The notes: generated from the letters alone by a model not told the origin. A stretch of DNA of 64,000 nt from Candidatus Melainabacteria bacterium (GCA_003963305.1 RXJR01000021.1:155247-219246); one strand, 5' to 3'. Shown: positions 8,749-17,892, counted from the first letter of the stretch. Numbers and translations: made by a program.

Positions 8749-9419
8749 TTTCACTGCCGGATGCTTTCTTTATCACCGGAACGGGAACTGATGTCGGCAA
8801 AACCGTAGTCTCGGGCGTCTTGCTAACGGGTCTGGAAGCGAAATACTGGAAGCCTATTCAGTCAGGGGAACCAACCGACACCAACTTCCTCAAACAAATC
8901 ACCGAACTTCCGGAAGGAAGTTTCTACGTCGAGCGGCACAAGTTCAGTCAACCCGTGTCACCACATCTGGCATCAAGCTTGAGTGGCACAAGAATCGAAT
9001 TGACCGATTTCGAATTGCCGCAGCACGAGGATTGTCACTTGATTGTGGAGGGAGCAGGCGGTCTTCTCGTTCCCATCAACGACAAAGATTTGATGATCGA
9101 CCTGATCGAATATCTGAAACTGCCGGTTGTACTCGTTGCGCTGAGCGGACTCGGAACAATCAACCACACACTCTTGTCCATTAACGCATTGAATGCCCGC
9201 CGGATACCTATCCTCGGAGTCGTCATGAATGGCGAGGCCAATCAATCTAATCGTGAAGCGATAGAAAATTTTGGCAGAGTTCCAGTTATCGCCCAGTGCG
9301 AACGCCTGCCTGAGCTAAACAAAGCCGGTCTAACAAAAGCATTTCGAGAATATTTCTCGCCTCGAACATGCCGCCATCTATGGAGAAGAAGAACCCTGGT
9401 GCACCGCTCTGATGACTAA
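8745..9419 (+). CDS. bioD: Dethiobiotin synthetase
   Basis: BioD closes the ureido ring of dethiobiotin from DAPA, CO2 and ATP. The 224-residue length is typical. The P-loop variant GTGTDVGKT is at residues 12-20, YWKPIQSG follows near residue 38, and VEGAGGLLVPI near residue 101 is the conserved substrate-binding motif. The ATG overlaps the bioC stop (ATGA) and the 3' end overlaps bioA by eight bases, so the six biotin genes form one coupled unit. The C-terminal 20 residues (SPRTCRHLWRRR...) look divergent and may simply reflect the overlap with the bioA start. Confidence 0.95.
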   Translation: MISLPDAFFITGTGTDVGKTVVSGVLLTGLEAKYWKPIQSGEPTDTNFLKQITELPEGSFYVERHKFSQPVSPHLASSLSGTRIELTDFELPQHEDCHLIVEGAGGLLVPINDKDLMIDLIEYLKLPVVLVALSGLGTINHTLLSINALNARRIPILGVVMNGEANQSNREAIENFGRVPVIAQCERLPELNKAGLTKAFREYFSPRTCRHLWRRRTLVHRSDD

Positions 9420-10698
9420 CTATTCGCCAATCTGGCGACCATTCACTCAAATGAAAACGGCACCCGAGCCCTTGAAAGTAGTGCGCGGGCACGGCGCGAT
9501 TTTGAAACTCGAAGATGGAACAGAAATTATCGATTGCATATCAAGCTGGTGGGTGAACATCCACGGACACAGCAATCCCGATATAGCAAAAGCGATTTAC
9601 GAACAGGCTATCCACCTGGAACACGTCATGTTTGCCGGATTCACGCATGATGCCGCCGAGGTGCTGGCAGCCAGGTTGCTTCCCCACTTCCCCGCGTCAC
9701 TGCGCAAAATCTTCTACTCAGATAATGGCTCAACAGCAGTCGAAGTAGCTCTAAAAATGGCTTACCAGTACTGGTACAACAAAGGACAAGCAGATCGCGA
9801 CAGATTCATCGGCTTTGAAGGCGGCTATCACGGCGACACTGTTGGTGCCATGTCGATTGCCGGAAGCTCTCCATTCTGGCAAAGATATAAGCGCATGATG
9901 CCTGAATTCGATGCGGTTTCGTACCCATTGCGTTGCGACGACAAAGCAAAAACCGAAGAGAATGAAGCCGATACCATCAAGCAATTGAAAAAACTGGTCA
10001 GCTCAAAGAAGAAGAAATATGCGGCAATTTGTATAGAGCCGCTTGTACAGGGCGCTGGCGGTATGCGAATGTGTTCTGAGGAATTTCTCGTCAAGTTGCA
10101 AAAATTCTGCCGCGAGAACGACCTGCTTTTGATATTTGATGAAGTGATGACCGGTTTCGGACGCACAGGCGATTGGTTCGCCGCCAAGAAAGCCAATGTA
10201 GAACCGGATATCATGTGCGTTTCCAAGGGAATCACAGGAGGGTTCTTGCCTCTTGCCGTGACCGCTTGCGCAGAACGAATTTACGAATCATTCCTCTCAG
10301 ACGATCCTCAAGACATGTTTGCCCACGGACACTCGTACACGGCCAATCCTATCGCCTGCGCAGCCGCAATAAAATCGCTCGAACTGCTCGAAGCCGACAC
10401 CCGTCCCTTTACAGAAATGGAAAGTAAGCACAGAGGTTATGCCGGCGAATTTCTCAGCAGCATCAAAACGATCAGTAACTTGAGATATTGCGGCACAATC
10501 GTCGCATTCGAAGTGGAGGGAGGCGGCAAAAACAACTATTACAACGAATTAGGTCCATTGCTAAAGCAGAAGTTTCTCGAAGAAGGTCTTCTAATTCGCC
10601 CACTCGGCAACACAGTTTATCTGATGCCACCATATTGCATAACGGAAAATCTCAGTTTCATTTACTACAAAATCGCCAAAGTAATCAATTCGCTATAG
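9412..10698 (+). CDS. bioA: Adenosylmethionine-8-amino-7-oxononanoate aminotransferase
   Basis: BioA transfers an amino group from SAM to KAPA to form DAPA, using PLP. The 428-residue protein starts with the characteristic WRPFTQMK and has DCISSWWVNIHGH near residue 43, GYHGDTVGAMS, FDEVMTGFGRTG, and the PLP lysine Lys272 in CVSKGITGGFLPL. The conserved WW and the HGHSYTANPIACAAA segment distinguish BioA from other class III aminotransferases. The start overlaps bioD. No close Shine-Dalgarno is present, consistent with translational coupling. It is followed 23 bases later by bioB. Confidence 0.97.
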   Translation: MTNYSPIWRPFTQMKTAPEPLKVVRGHGAILKLEDGTEIIDCISSWWVNIHGHSNPDIAKAIYEQAIHLEHVMFAGFTHDAAEVLAARLLPHFPASLRKIFYSDNGSTAVEVALKMAYQYWYNKGQADRDRFIGFEGGYHGDTVGAMSIAGSSPFWQRYKRMMPEFDAVSYPLRCDDKAKTEENEADTIKQLKKLVSSKKKKYAAICIEPLVQGAGGMRMCSEEFLVKLQKFCRENDLLLIFDEVMTGFGRTGDWFAAKKANVEPDIMCVSKGITGGFLPLAVTACAERIYESFLSDDPQDMFAHGHSYTANPIACAAAIKSLELLEADTRPFTEMESKHRGYAGEFLSSIKTISNLRYCGTIVAFEVEGGGKNNYYNELGPLLKQKFLEEGLLIRPLGNTVYLMPPYCITENLSFIYYKIAKVINSL

Positions 10699-10721
10699 CC
10701 ACGCACAGGAAAGGAAAGAAA

Positions 10722-11741
10722 ATGTCAGAAGCATGCTGCTCAACGACCGCAACACTAGAGCCGAAAAGCCAGATCGACCTGGCCGTCAAAGCGCCAGTTC
10801 GAATGGATTGGACGCGCGAGGAGATTGCAGAAATCTATAACCGCCCGCTTCTGGACCTGGTCTTCACAGGCGCCACTGTGCACCGTCAATATCACCAGGC
10901 CGACAAGATACAGCAGTGCACCCTGCTTTCCATCAAGACAGGGGCATGCCCTGAAGACTGCTCATACTGCCCCCAGTCTGCTCGTTACAAAACCGGAGTA
11001 GAAGCGCAAGCTTTGATGGACCCGAAAGAGGTGTACGAGGCAGCCTTGAAAGCCAAGACCGCAGGCAGTTCTCGCTTCTGCATGGGCGCTGCCTGGCGTG
11101 ATGTAAAAGACAACGAGCAATTCGACTCAGTACTAGATATGGTGCGGTCGGTGAGCTCATTGGGCATGGAGGTGTGCTGCACCCTGGGGATGCTGAATGC
11201 TTCACAGGCAGAGCGCTTGAAAGAAGCAGGGCTGACTGCATACAACCACAACCTGGATACCGGGCCGGAATACTACGATTCAATCATCACGACACGCACT
11301 TACGAAGAGCGGCTGACCACTTTGAAGAATGTGCGCGAAGCCGGGCTGAACGTCTGTTGTGGGGGAATCATCGGCATGGGAGAGAGCCCTGAAGACCGAG
11401 TCGGACTGCTTCACACGCTCGCGACCCTGCCTGAACATCCTGAATCGGTACCAGTCAACGCACTCGTCGCCAGTCAGGGCACCCCACTTGCGGACCGACC
11501 TCCAGTCGAAATCTGGGAAATGCTTCGCATGATTGCAACCGCTCGCATCACAATGCCAAAAGCCATGGTAAGGCTTTCAGCCGGTCGCGTCAGTATGACA
11601 GAAGCAGAGCAGGCGCTCTGTTTCCTTGCCGGAGCCAATTCAATTTTCACCGGAGAAAAACTGCTCACGACCCCGAACTGCGATCACGATCAAGATCGGT
11701 CCATGATGGAAACCCTGGGTCTACAGCCACTGGTCGTCTAA
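10722..11741 (+). CDS. bioB: Biotin synthase
   Basis: BioB is a radical-SAM enzyme that inserts sulfur into dethiobiotin. The start chosen is the ATG preceded by the purine-rich stretch AGGAAAGGAAAG; the frame stays open upstream only inside bioA. This gives 339 residues, a normal length. The radical-SAM cluster ligands are Cys76, Cys80 and Cys83 (CPEDCSYC). Cys residues expected to bind the second (2Fe-2S) cluster are present in the RFCMGAAWR and EVCCTLG segments, and the Arg of MVRLSAGR is also conserved. It is the last enzyme of the pathway and the last recognisable biotin gene of the operon. Confidence 0.97.
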   Translation: MSEACCSTTATLEPKSQIDLAVKAPVRMDWTREEIAEIYNRPLLDLVFTGATVHRQYHQADKIQQCTLLSIKTGACPEDCSYCPQSARYKTGVEAQALMDPKEVYEAALKAKTAGSSRFCMGAAWRDVKDNEQFDSVLDMVRSVSSLGMEVCCTLGMLNASQAERLKEAGLTAYNHNLDTGPEYYDSIITTRTYEERLTTLKNVREAGLNVCCGGIIGMGESPEDRVGLLHTLATLPEHPESVPVNALVASQGTPLADRPPVEIWEMLRMIATARITMPKAMVRLSAGRVSMTEAEQALCFLAGANSIFTGEKLLTTPNCDHDQDRSMMETLGLQPLVV

Positions 11742-11767
11742 CACGACTGAACGATGGAGAATCCGAG

Positions 11768-12745
11768 TTGGTTACCTGGGTCGGATCGCAAGTCGGCGAC
11801 TACTTAATCGACATGCAGTTGGGAGAAGGAAACTTCTCCTGGGTATATCGTGGCATTCACGAAGACTCAGGCCACTACTCAGCTTTCAAGGTCGCAAAAC
11901 CGACCGGTACAGCCTTCTCAGAAGGGCAAGCCATAGCCGCTATGCCCACAAAGGCAGTTGCCACCATTACCGGAGGCATCATGGAGGTCACACCCAGGGC
12001 CTCCATGCTGCTTCAGAAGCAACATGAACAATTGGCGCAACACAACTTGCCCGGGCTGATTCAAGTCAAGCATTTTGTCGATAAGCCGGAACTGACATAT
12101 CTAGAGATGGAATATATCAGTGGCCCGACGCTGCGCGAGCTCATGGAGAAAGGTCCCGTTTCCATCGACAAAATGATAGAAGTAGCGCGATGTCTCGATA
12201 AGCTTAGCAAAACACGCAAATTCGCTTACCACGGTGATCTAAAGCCCGAAAACATCATGTTTTCGCAGTCTGGTGCAGTAGTCATAGATCCTGGTTTCTT
12301 CGGCAAACTCGAGCTCGAAAACGGCAGCACCATGAGTCAATGTGCCGTCACTACGCCGGCATACTATCCAATGCTCGAGCCAGATGATGTGCTCGCCTTC
12401 GGCTTGCTGCTCTGGGAAGTCGTTATGGGAGAGCAGCCCTTAAATAAAAACACTTCTTCGGATGCCAGCGAGCTGACACGCGTCGGCCCACAACTATTGG
12501 AACTCGTACAATTGCAAGAAGCCGTAGGAAGATATCTGCTTTCACCAATTCTGGACATTCAGCGCCCATCCATACGGTACCCGAACATAGATCGAAACGT
12601 AGAGAATCTTCTCTTAAAAGGACTTCGTTTGCACCATCTCGGTCAGGGCATCGAAGTTGACCCTGGGTTTCGCAGCTTCGCCGCAATTTCCGGCGCCCTT
12701 GCCACTCTGCGCTTAAAAGGAAAAGAACAGTTTCTGGATCAATGA
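11768..12745 (+). CDS. Hanks-type Ser/Thr protein kinase with DPG in place of DFG
   Basis: 325 residues from a TTG codon seven bases after GGAGA; no in-frame ATG fits better. Kinase landmarks are the glycine loop GEGNFSWVYRG (residues 19-29), Lys41 in AFKVAK, the catalytic loop HGDLKPEN (Asp157, Lys159, Asn162) and an activation segment that begins with Asp174-Pro-Gly instead of DFG. A PAYYPMLEPDDVLAFGLLLWEVV segment matches subdomains VIII-IX. There is no transmembrane segment, so the protein is cytosolic. It begins 26 bases after bioB, so it may be co-transcribed with the biotin genes. Catalytic residues are intact apart from the Phe-to-Pro change, so activity is plausible but altered regulation is possible. 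Substrates are unknown. Confidence 0.85.
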   Translation: MVTWVGSQVGDYLIDMQLGEGNFSWVYRGIHEDSGHYSAFKVAKPTGTAFSEGQAIAAMPTKAVATITGGIMEVTPRASMLLQKQHEQLAQHNLPGLIQVKHFVDKPELTYLEMEYISGPTLRELMEKGPVSIDKMIEVARCLDKLSKTRKFAYHGDLKPENIMFSQSGAVVIDPGFFGKLELENGSTMSQCAVTTPAYYPMLEPDDVLAFGLLLWEVVMGEQPLNKNTSSDASELTRVGPQLLELVQLQEAVGRYLLSPILDIQRPSIRYPNIDRNVENLLLKGLRLHHLGQGIEVDPGFRSFAAISGALATLRLKGKEQFLDQ

Positions 12746-12855
12746 CGTTGTAAAATTCTAAGATTCGTCACCGCATCCGGTGCGGCAGAGGCTGTCATTT
12801 AATACAGAATCAGATAGAATTGGACATAAGTGTCAGCGAAAAGAAAGCGGGAAAA

Positions 12856-14073
12856 ATGGTCAAGTCGAAAAACAGCTCAGCAGTGACAGCTGGTCTCACG
12901 GGAGCATTGCTCGCTTTGCTCGCCTTTTCCAGCCCAGGACTGGCTGCACCATCGATTGCGATAGCTCAATCTCCTGACACATGGGACCAACTGCAAACTC
13001 GAGGCAGTCAGGCATTTTACTTGTGCCAGTACGGCATAGCTGAGCGACTTCTCAAACAAGCCGTGGAAAAAGCACGCACATTCGGACCCGGCGACTTGCG
13101 ACTGTCAAAAAGCGAAGATGAACTCGGTCGCCTGCTCACTATCCGTGGGCGCTTCTCCGAAGCAGAACCGATCTTGGAAGAGTCATTGCGCGTCAAAGAA
13201 ACCGCCGTAGGAAATGAAGACGGTCAACTGATTCCCGCTATGGGATCACTGGTGCGCTTTTACCTGACAGGCGGCACAGAAGCCAAGGCCGAACCTCTGG
13301 CAAACAAAATGTTGGAATTCATCAATGGCACCATCGCCAGTGCCCGAGGACCGTCACTGAAGATGAAGCCGGGCCAGCCACTGCAGGGCTGGGCTGCCAC
13401 GGCTTCAACTAAAGTTCGCGACCCGCTCATCGAATGGGCAATCAGCTGCGACGACATCGCCAATCTGTTTCAAGCCAAAAAGAACTACGAGCCCGCGGAA
13501 AAGCTATTCAAAGCTGCTCTGGAAGTAAAAACGACTGTGCTGGGACGCGATCATCTTTCGCTGGCAAACAGCTACGACAGCCTGGGAAGCCTCTGCCTGG
13601 CACGAAAAGAGTATCTTGATGCAGAGTCTTATTTCAGAGATTCATACGAGATGACGGCGAAGATTCAGCCACCCGAACATTGGCAAGTTTACGGCAGGTT
13701 AGACAAACTGGCGAAGTGCTACATTCTTGAAGGCAAGCTGCCGGAAGCCACAGCTCTTTACGAAAAGGTAAACGAAACATTCAAAACCAATCCACCAAAA
13801 GACGGTAATGCAGCGCGCGCCCTGTTTGCGCTGGGAAATCTCTATCTCGAACAGAAAAACTTCGAAGCCGCTGAACCAGTACTAGAACAAGCCCTGGAGA
13901 TGTCGGAACAGTACCACGGAGCCGACTCGATAGCTGTCGTGCCATACCTGGACCGGCTCGCCTACGATCTCTACTATCTGGGACGAAAGAAAGAGTATGA
14001 CGATTTGCACGCACGCGTGAATGAAATTACAGCTGCCGACCCGCAACCTGCAGCACCAGCTAATTCACAGTAG
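12856..14073 (+). CDS. Secreted TPR-repeat protein
   Basis: The start used is the ATG after GGGAAAA; a TTG 12 codons upstream is also in frame. The 405-residue product opens with Lys residues and a hydrophobic stretch (LTGALLALLAFSSPGLA) typical of a Sec signal peptide, so it is probably exported. The remainder is tetratricopeptide-like: repeats such as AERLLKQAVEKA, AEPILEESLRVKE, AEKLFKAALEVK and AEPVLEQALEMSEQYHG at about 40-residue spacing resemble the kinesin-light-chain type. TPRs act as scaffolds; the partner is unknown. It converges with the gene at 14075, leaving one base between the stop codons. Confidence 0.85.
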   Translation: MVKSKNSSAVTAGLTGALLALLAFSSPGLAAPSIAIAQSPDTWDQLQTRGSQAFYLCQYGIAERLLKQAVEKARTFGPGDLRLSKSEDELGRLLTIRGRFSEAEPILEESLRVKETAVGNEDGQLIPAMGSLVRFYLTGGTEAKAEPLANKMLEFINGTIASARGPSLKMKPGQPLQGWAATASTKVRDPLIEWAISCDDIANLFQAKKNYEPAEKLFKAALEVKTTVLGRDHLSLANSYDSLGSLCLARKEYLDAESYFRDSYEMTAKIQPPEHWQVYGRLDKLAKCYILEGKLPEATALYEKVNETFKTNPPKDGNAARALFALGNLYLEQKNFEAAEPVLEQALEMSEQYHGADSIAVVPYLDRLAYDLYYLGRKKEYDDLHARVNEITAADPQPAAPANSQ

Positions 14074-14074
14074 C

Positions 14075-14686
14075 TTACTTCGCCCCGCCTGACTTTTCGG
14101 ACTCGAGCCGCCTTCGCTGCTTTTCCAGTTCCAGACGCTGTAAATCGCTCAGGCGCCACTGCTCATCCAGCTCCAGACGCTGTTGCTCATAAGGCATTTT
14201 CTCAGCATCGAGCTTACGCCATTCACTTTCAAGCTCGTGGCGGCGCTTCTCCAGAGCCAGACGGCGCTGATTCAAAGGCTGTTTTTCAGTGTCGAGCTTG
14301 TGATACTCCTGGTCCAACTCAAGGCGCCTTTGATCGAGTGACTGCCGCCTTTCATCCAGCTTGCTGAATTCGTCTTGTAGCTGGGCTGATTCCTGGTCGA
14401 GCAAAATCCGCTTCTGCTGCAGAGGAAAGCGGCGCGTCTCGATTTCATGACGTGGTTGATCGAGAGTCAGGCGCTTTTCTTCCAACTCATGCCGCTGCCC
14501 ATCTAGAATACGGCGACGCTCTTCGATAGACTGAGCTTTCTGCTCAATAGACATTTTCTCCCAATCCACAGGCTGGGACCCAGCACCTAATTTGCCAGAA
14601 CTCGACGTAGAAACGTCCAGCGCTTTCGCACTGGTCACCGAAGCCAGCAAAAGCAACATTGTTAACGGACCTGCAATTTTTCGCAT
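14075..14686 (-). CDS. Secreted protein built of 22 uninterrupted heptads
   Basis: 203 residues with an N-terminal signal peptide (MRKIAGPLTMLLLLASVTSAKA). Residues 41-194 divide into 22 consecutive seven-residue units with no insertion. The first position is always Asp, Glu, Asn or Gln. The fourth is Arg or Lys in 16 units and aromatic in four. The seventh is Leu or Ile in 20. Only one position per heptad is hydrophobic, so this is not an ordinary two-stranded coiled coil. A long charged single helix or an arginine-cored bundle fits better, somewhat like trichohyalin. It is predicted to be exported to the envelope. It is transcribed divergently from the AAA+ gene at 14857. No known family is recognised. 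Confidence 0.85.
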   Translation of the reverse strand: MRKIAGPLTMLLLLASVTSAKALDVSTSSSGKLGAGSQPVDWEKMSIEQKAQSIEERRRILDGQRHELEEKRLTLDQPRHEIETRRFPLQQKRILLDQESAQLQDEFSKLDERRQSLDQRRLELDQEYHKLDTEKQPLNQRRLALEKRRHELESEWRKLDAEKMPYEQQRLELDEQWRLSDLQRLELEKQRRRLESEKSGGAK

Positions 14687-14792
14687 GACGACCCAACTCC
14701 AACAACTGAGCAGCTTTATGAGACTCCCGGACAGGATATATTAACGCACCTGGCAGCCGGGCGTTGTATAACCATCAGTGGAGGTTTACTTC

Positions 14793-14810
14793 CATGCCTG
14801 ATGCGGCATG
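14793..14810. promoter_or_regulatory. Inverted repeat in divergent promoter region
   Basis: Perfect 6-base arms CATGCC and GGCATG around a six-base loop, in the 170-base region between the divergent heptad-protein gene and the AAA+ gene. It could be an operator shared by both or a small hairpin in the AAA+ leader. No regulator is adjacent. Confidence 0.3.
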
Positions 14811-14856
14811 AAATTACGGAATCCACTTAGTTTTTGGCTTAAATTGAAGGGACCAT

Positions 14857-16194
14857 ATGACCAATAACGACGCCGTCAATACTCTCAAACAAGCCGTCGA
14901 GGTCTCGCCGGATAATGTTCCATTGAGAATTCATCTGGCGAATACGTTGTACGGATTAAGCCGCTACGAAGAAGCACAGAAAGAATTCACGACGGCACTG
15001 GCTCTTGCGCCCGACAATAAACAAATCAAAGCCGGTCTCGCCGGCACCTTCTACCAACTCGGCAAATATATGCAAGCGCTGGTGATTATCGAAGATCTGG
15101 TCGCAAGTGCCGATACACCGCCATCCGCCTACTTATTGCATGCGCGAATCTTATTAAACGACGGGAAGATAGAACAAGCCGTTCGAGAATACAAACGCGC
15201 CATAGAACTCGACCCGTCCCTGATAGACGAAAGTCTTTCAGAACGTCTTGGCGTTGGTGCCACCCAAGACGGCGAAGTTGTAGACGGCAGAATCCGTTCG
15301 CAAGTGGATTCCGACGATGGCGAATACGACGCTGACATTGAACGCTCCAAAACTAAATTCACCGATATCGGTGGCATGGAAGACGTCAAAGAACAGATTC
15401 GGTTGAAGATCATTTATCCACTTACGAATCCCGATGTCTACAAAGCCTACGGGAAGAAGACTGGTGGCGGAATTCTCATGTATGGACCTCCGGGCTGTGG
15501 AAAAACACATTTAGCTCGTGCCACCGCCGGTGAAATCAATGCCGGTTTTATCAGTGTTGGAATCAACGAAGTTCTGGAATGCTGGATCGGCAGCAGCGAA
15601 CGCAATTTGCACGATATTTTCGAAAGCGCACGCAGAAACAAGCCTGTTGTACTGTTCTTCGATGAAGTAGACGCGCTCGCAGCCAGTCGAAGCACCATGA
15701 AAAACAACGGTGGTCGTCAGGTCATCAATCAGTTCTTAGCAGAACTAGACGGTGTCAACAGCGATAACGAGGGTGTCTTGATTCTCGCCGCCACGAATGC
15801 GCCCTGGCACCTGGACAGCGCCTTCAGACGACCTGGTCGTTTCGACCGGATCATCTTCGTACCACCACCGGACAAACCAGCGCGCGTCGAAATCCTGCGC
15901 ATCATGCTGCAAGGCAAGCCGACTGAAAACATCGACTATGAATATCTAGGCAAGAAGACCGAGAACTTCTCTGGAGCAGATTTGCATTCGTTGGTTGACC
16001 ACACGCTTGAAAAGAAAATCGACCAGGCCATGAAAGAAGGCAAACCCAAGCCGATAACAACCAAAGATCTCGATTCCAACATCAAGGAAGTCAAACCTTC
16101 AACGACTGAGTGGTTTGCGACCGCAAAAAATTATGCGCTCTATTCAAACGAAGGTGGCGCCTACGACGAAATCCGCAAATACCTGAAGTTATAG
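14857..16194 (+). CDS. TPR-AAA+ ATPase
   Basis: 445 residues from an ATG preceded by GAAGGGA. Residues 1-130 are about three TPRs (ALALAPDNKQIKAGLAGTFYQLGKY, AIELDPS). Residues 165-400 are a classical AAA module of the FtsH/Cdc48/Vps4 type: FTDIGGMEDVKEQI, Walker A GPPGCGKT at 210-217, Walker B LFFDEVDA with Asp269-Glu270, and a second region of homology ending in RRPGRFDR with two arginine fingers, followed by the small helical domain with FSGADLHSLV. There is no membrane segment and no protease domain, so it probably remodels or unfolds a partner bound through the TPRs. It is nine bases from a TPR/TonB_C gene, which is a candidate partner. Confidence 0.9.
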   Translation: MTNNDAVNTLKQAVEVSPDNVPLRIHLANTLYGLSRYEEAQKEFTTALALAPDNKQIKAGLAGTFYQLGKYMQALVIIEDLVASADTPPSAYLLHARILLNDGKIEQAVREYKRAIELDPSLIDESLSERLGVGATQDGEVVDGRIRSQVDSDDGEYDADIERSKTKFTDIGGMEDVKEQIRLKIIYPLTNPDVYKAYGKKTGGGILMYGPPGCGKTHLARATAGEINAGFISVGINEVLECWIGSSERNLHDIFESARRNKPVVLFFDEVDALAASRSTMKNNGGRQVINQFLAELDGVNSDNEGVLILAATNAPWHLDSAFRRPGRFDRIIFVPPPDKPARVEILRIMLQGKPTENIDYEYLGKKTENFSGADLHSLVDHTLEKKIDQAMKEGKPKPITTKDLDSNIKEVKPSTTEWFATAKNYALYSNEGGAYDEIRKYLKL

Positions 16195-16203
16195 CGGTAA
16201 CTT

Positions 16204-17667
16204 ATGGGTCAACATTACGATCGTGGAATTATTTGTTATCAAAACAAACAATATAAACACGCGGAAAAAGAGTTTCGGGAAGAACTAGCAAGCGCTCCAG
16301 ACTCTGCTGCGGCCCACGCGATGCTTGGAATGACGCTCGTTGCCTTACGCAAAGGCGAGCAGGGACACAAAGAGGCGCTGGAGGCAGTGCGCTTATTTCC
16401 TGATTACGCCTATGGGCATTACACCTTGAGCTACTCTTTCGCAGCAATCAACAAGCCGAAAGAATCCGAAAAAGCAATAGTCGAAGCGATTCGTATCCAG
16501 CCGGAAGAGGCTTATCTCTTCGGACGAGCTGCGCAAATTTATATGAATCAGAAGAAATACCAGAGAGCGCTCGAGATGGCGGACATTGGGCTGTCATTCG
16601 AGCCCGACAACGAAGAGTGCTTGATCAACAGAGGCGGAGCACTGCTTGAATTAAACAAGTTACCGGAAGCAGAAGTAACGTTGCAGCAGGCTTTAGCAGT
16701 TGATCCAGAAAGCTACACCGCTCACATAAATATGGGCGCAACTCAACTCAGGTTGATGAAACATGCAGAGGCATTTACTCACTACAGAGAAGCGTTGCGC
16801 CTCAACCCCAACTCGGAACAAGCAAGATTAGGCGTGCTCGAATCGCTCAAAGCCAAAAACCCGCTCTATCATGGAATGCTGCGATTTTCGATCTTCTGCC
16901 GCACTCTGCCACCACCAGTGGTGGTCTGCGCACTTTTACTTCTAATTTTTCCGCCGACACGCTTGATCATCGTCGCCATATTCGGCGCATATGCCGTTGC
17001 CAATTATATGTTCGAATTGGCTCTGCACCTTGATCCGGTCGGTCGTGACTTTGTTTCAGACAGAAAAGAGAAGACACTTAAAAGACTGAAAGAACTCACC
17101 GTTCCGCTCCTGATGATCGTCTGCGGACTGGGGATAGCAATTGGTGCCGCACTTGCTCCCACTACCGACAAGAACTACCGCCACAGGCACAGAGCGGCAG
17201 TAAAAGAAGAGCCGGTCCAGTCAATGAAGTTCGACAGTTTCGTGCCTTATATGGCTTACGTCGAGACCCGTATAAAGAGGAACTGGCATCCTCCCTCAAT
17301 GACGAAATCGATGTCTGTGCTTGTCCACTTCAACCTCGATAAGAACGGAAACATGTCCAATGAGAAAGTTGTGGAATCAAGCGGCGACGAGCAAATGGAC
17401 AAAGCGGCGATTGCAGCCTTAAAGGCAGCAGCACCGTTCCCCAAACTCCCTCCTGGCAATGAGAAGCCCGTGGAAGTGCAGTTTCGTTTCCAATACAACG
17501 TTTCTAATTCCGCGACAGAAAAGAACGCACCTGATCAATCCGCCACGGATAAGAAGTCGACTGCCAGTCCACAATCCGCTACGGATAAGAAGTCGGTCCT
17601 CAGTCCACAACCCGCAACCGAGCAGAAATCGATTACCAATCCACAATCCGGAAAGACCAAGGAATAA
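16204..17667 (+). CDS. TPR membrane protein with TonB C-terminal domain
   Basis: 487 residues. Residues 1-220 carry five to six TPRs and lack a signal peptide, so they are probably cytoplasmic. Residues 232-275 contain two hydrophobic segments and residues 300-320 a third. Residues 340-430 match the TonB C-terminal fold (YVETRIKRNWHPP, VLVHFNLDKNGNMSNEKVVESSGDEQMDKAAIAALKAAAPFPKLP), which would lie outside the membrane. The tail (about 434-487) is low-complexity with repeated ATDKKS/SPQ segments. The TonB domain normally contacts outer-membrane receptors, so this protein could link cytoplasmic TPR partners with the envelope. It follows the TPR-AAA+ gene by nine bases. Family assignment is fairly secure; role is unknown. 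Confidence 0.85.
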   Translation: MGQHYDRGIICYQNKQYKHAEKEFREELASAPDSAAAHAMLGMTLVALRKGEQGHKEALEAVRLFPDYAYGHYTLSYSFAAINKPKESEKAIVEAIRIQPEEAYLFGRAAQIYMNQKKYQRALEMADIGLSFEPDNEECLINRGGALLELNKLPEAEVTLQQALAVDPESYTAHINMGATQLRLMKHAEAFTHYREALRLNPNSEQARLGVLESLKAKNPLYHGMLRFSIFCRTLPPPVVVCALLLLIFPPTRLIIVAIFGAYAVANYMFELALHLDPVGRDFVSDRKEKTLKRLKELTVPLLMIVCGLGIAIGAALAPTTDKNYRHRHRAAVKEEPVQSMKFDSFVPYMAYVETRIKRNWHPPSMTKSMSVLVHFNLDKNGNMSNEKVVESSGDEQMDKAAIAALKAAAPFPKLPPGNEKPVEVQFRFQYNVSNSATEKNAPDQSATDKKSTASPQSATDKKSVLSPQPATEQKSITNPQSGKTKE

Positions 17668-17684
17668 TTATCGCGAGGCAAGCC

Positions 17685-17888
17685 CTAAGCCTTAGATTTG
17701 TCCGTGTAAACCAAAACGATCATGAGGATACCGAAAGCCAGCATCAGCGCACCCCAAATCAAGTTCAAGTTGAATGAGATGTCGTGTCCCTCGATATGGG
17801 TTATCTGAGGTTGTACCATCCCCCAAACCACCAGCATGACACCATATATAGTGAAGAGCCAACCGATCGGTTTTCTTACGTCTAACAT
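17685..17888 (-). CDS. Small two-helix membrane protein downstream of symporter
   Basis: 67 residues with two hydrophobic helices (GWLFTIYGVMLVVWGM and LIWGALMLAFGILMIVLVY) joined by a polar loop. It starts four bases after the symporter stop on the same strand, so it is very probably co-translated with it. Small proteins of this kind are often accessory subunits of the transporter they follow. That role is inferred from position only; no named family is recognised. It converges with the TPR/TonB gene. Confidence 0.75.
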   Translation of the reverse strand: MLDVRKPIGWLFTIYGVMLVVWGMVQPQITHIEGHDISFNLNLIWGALMLAFGILMIVLVYTDKSKA

Positions 17889-17892
17889 GGTA

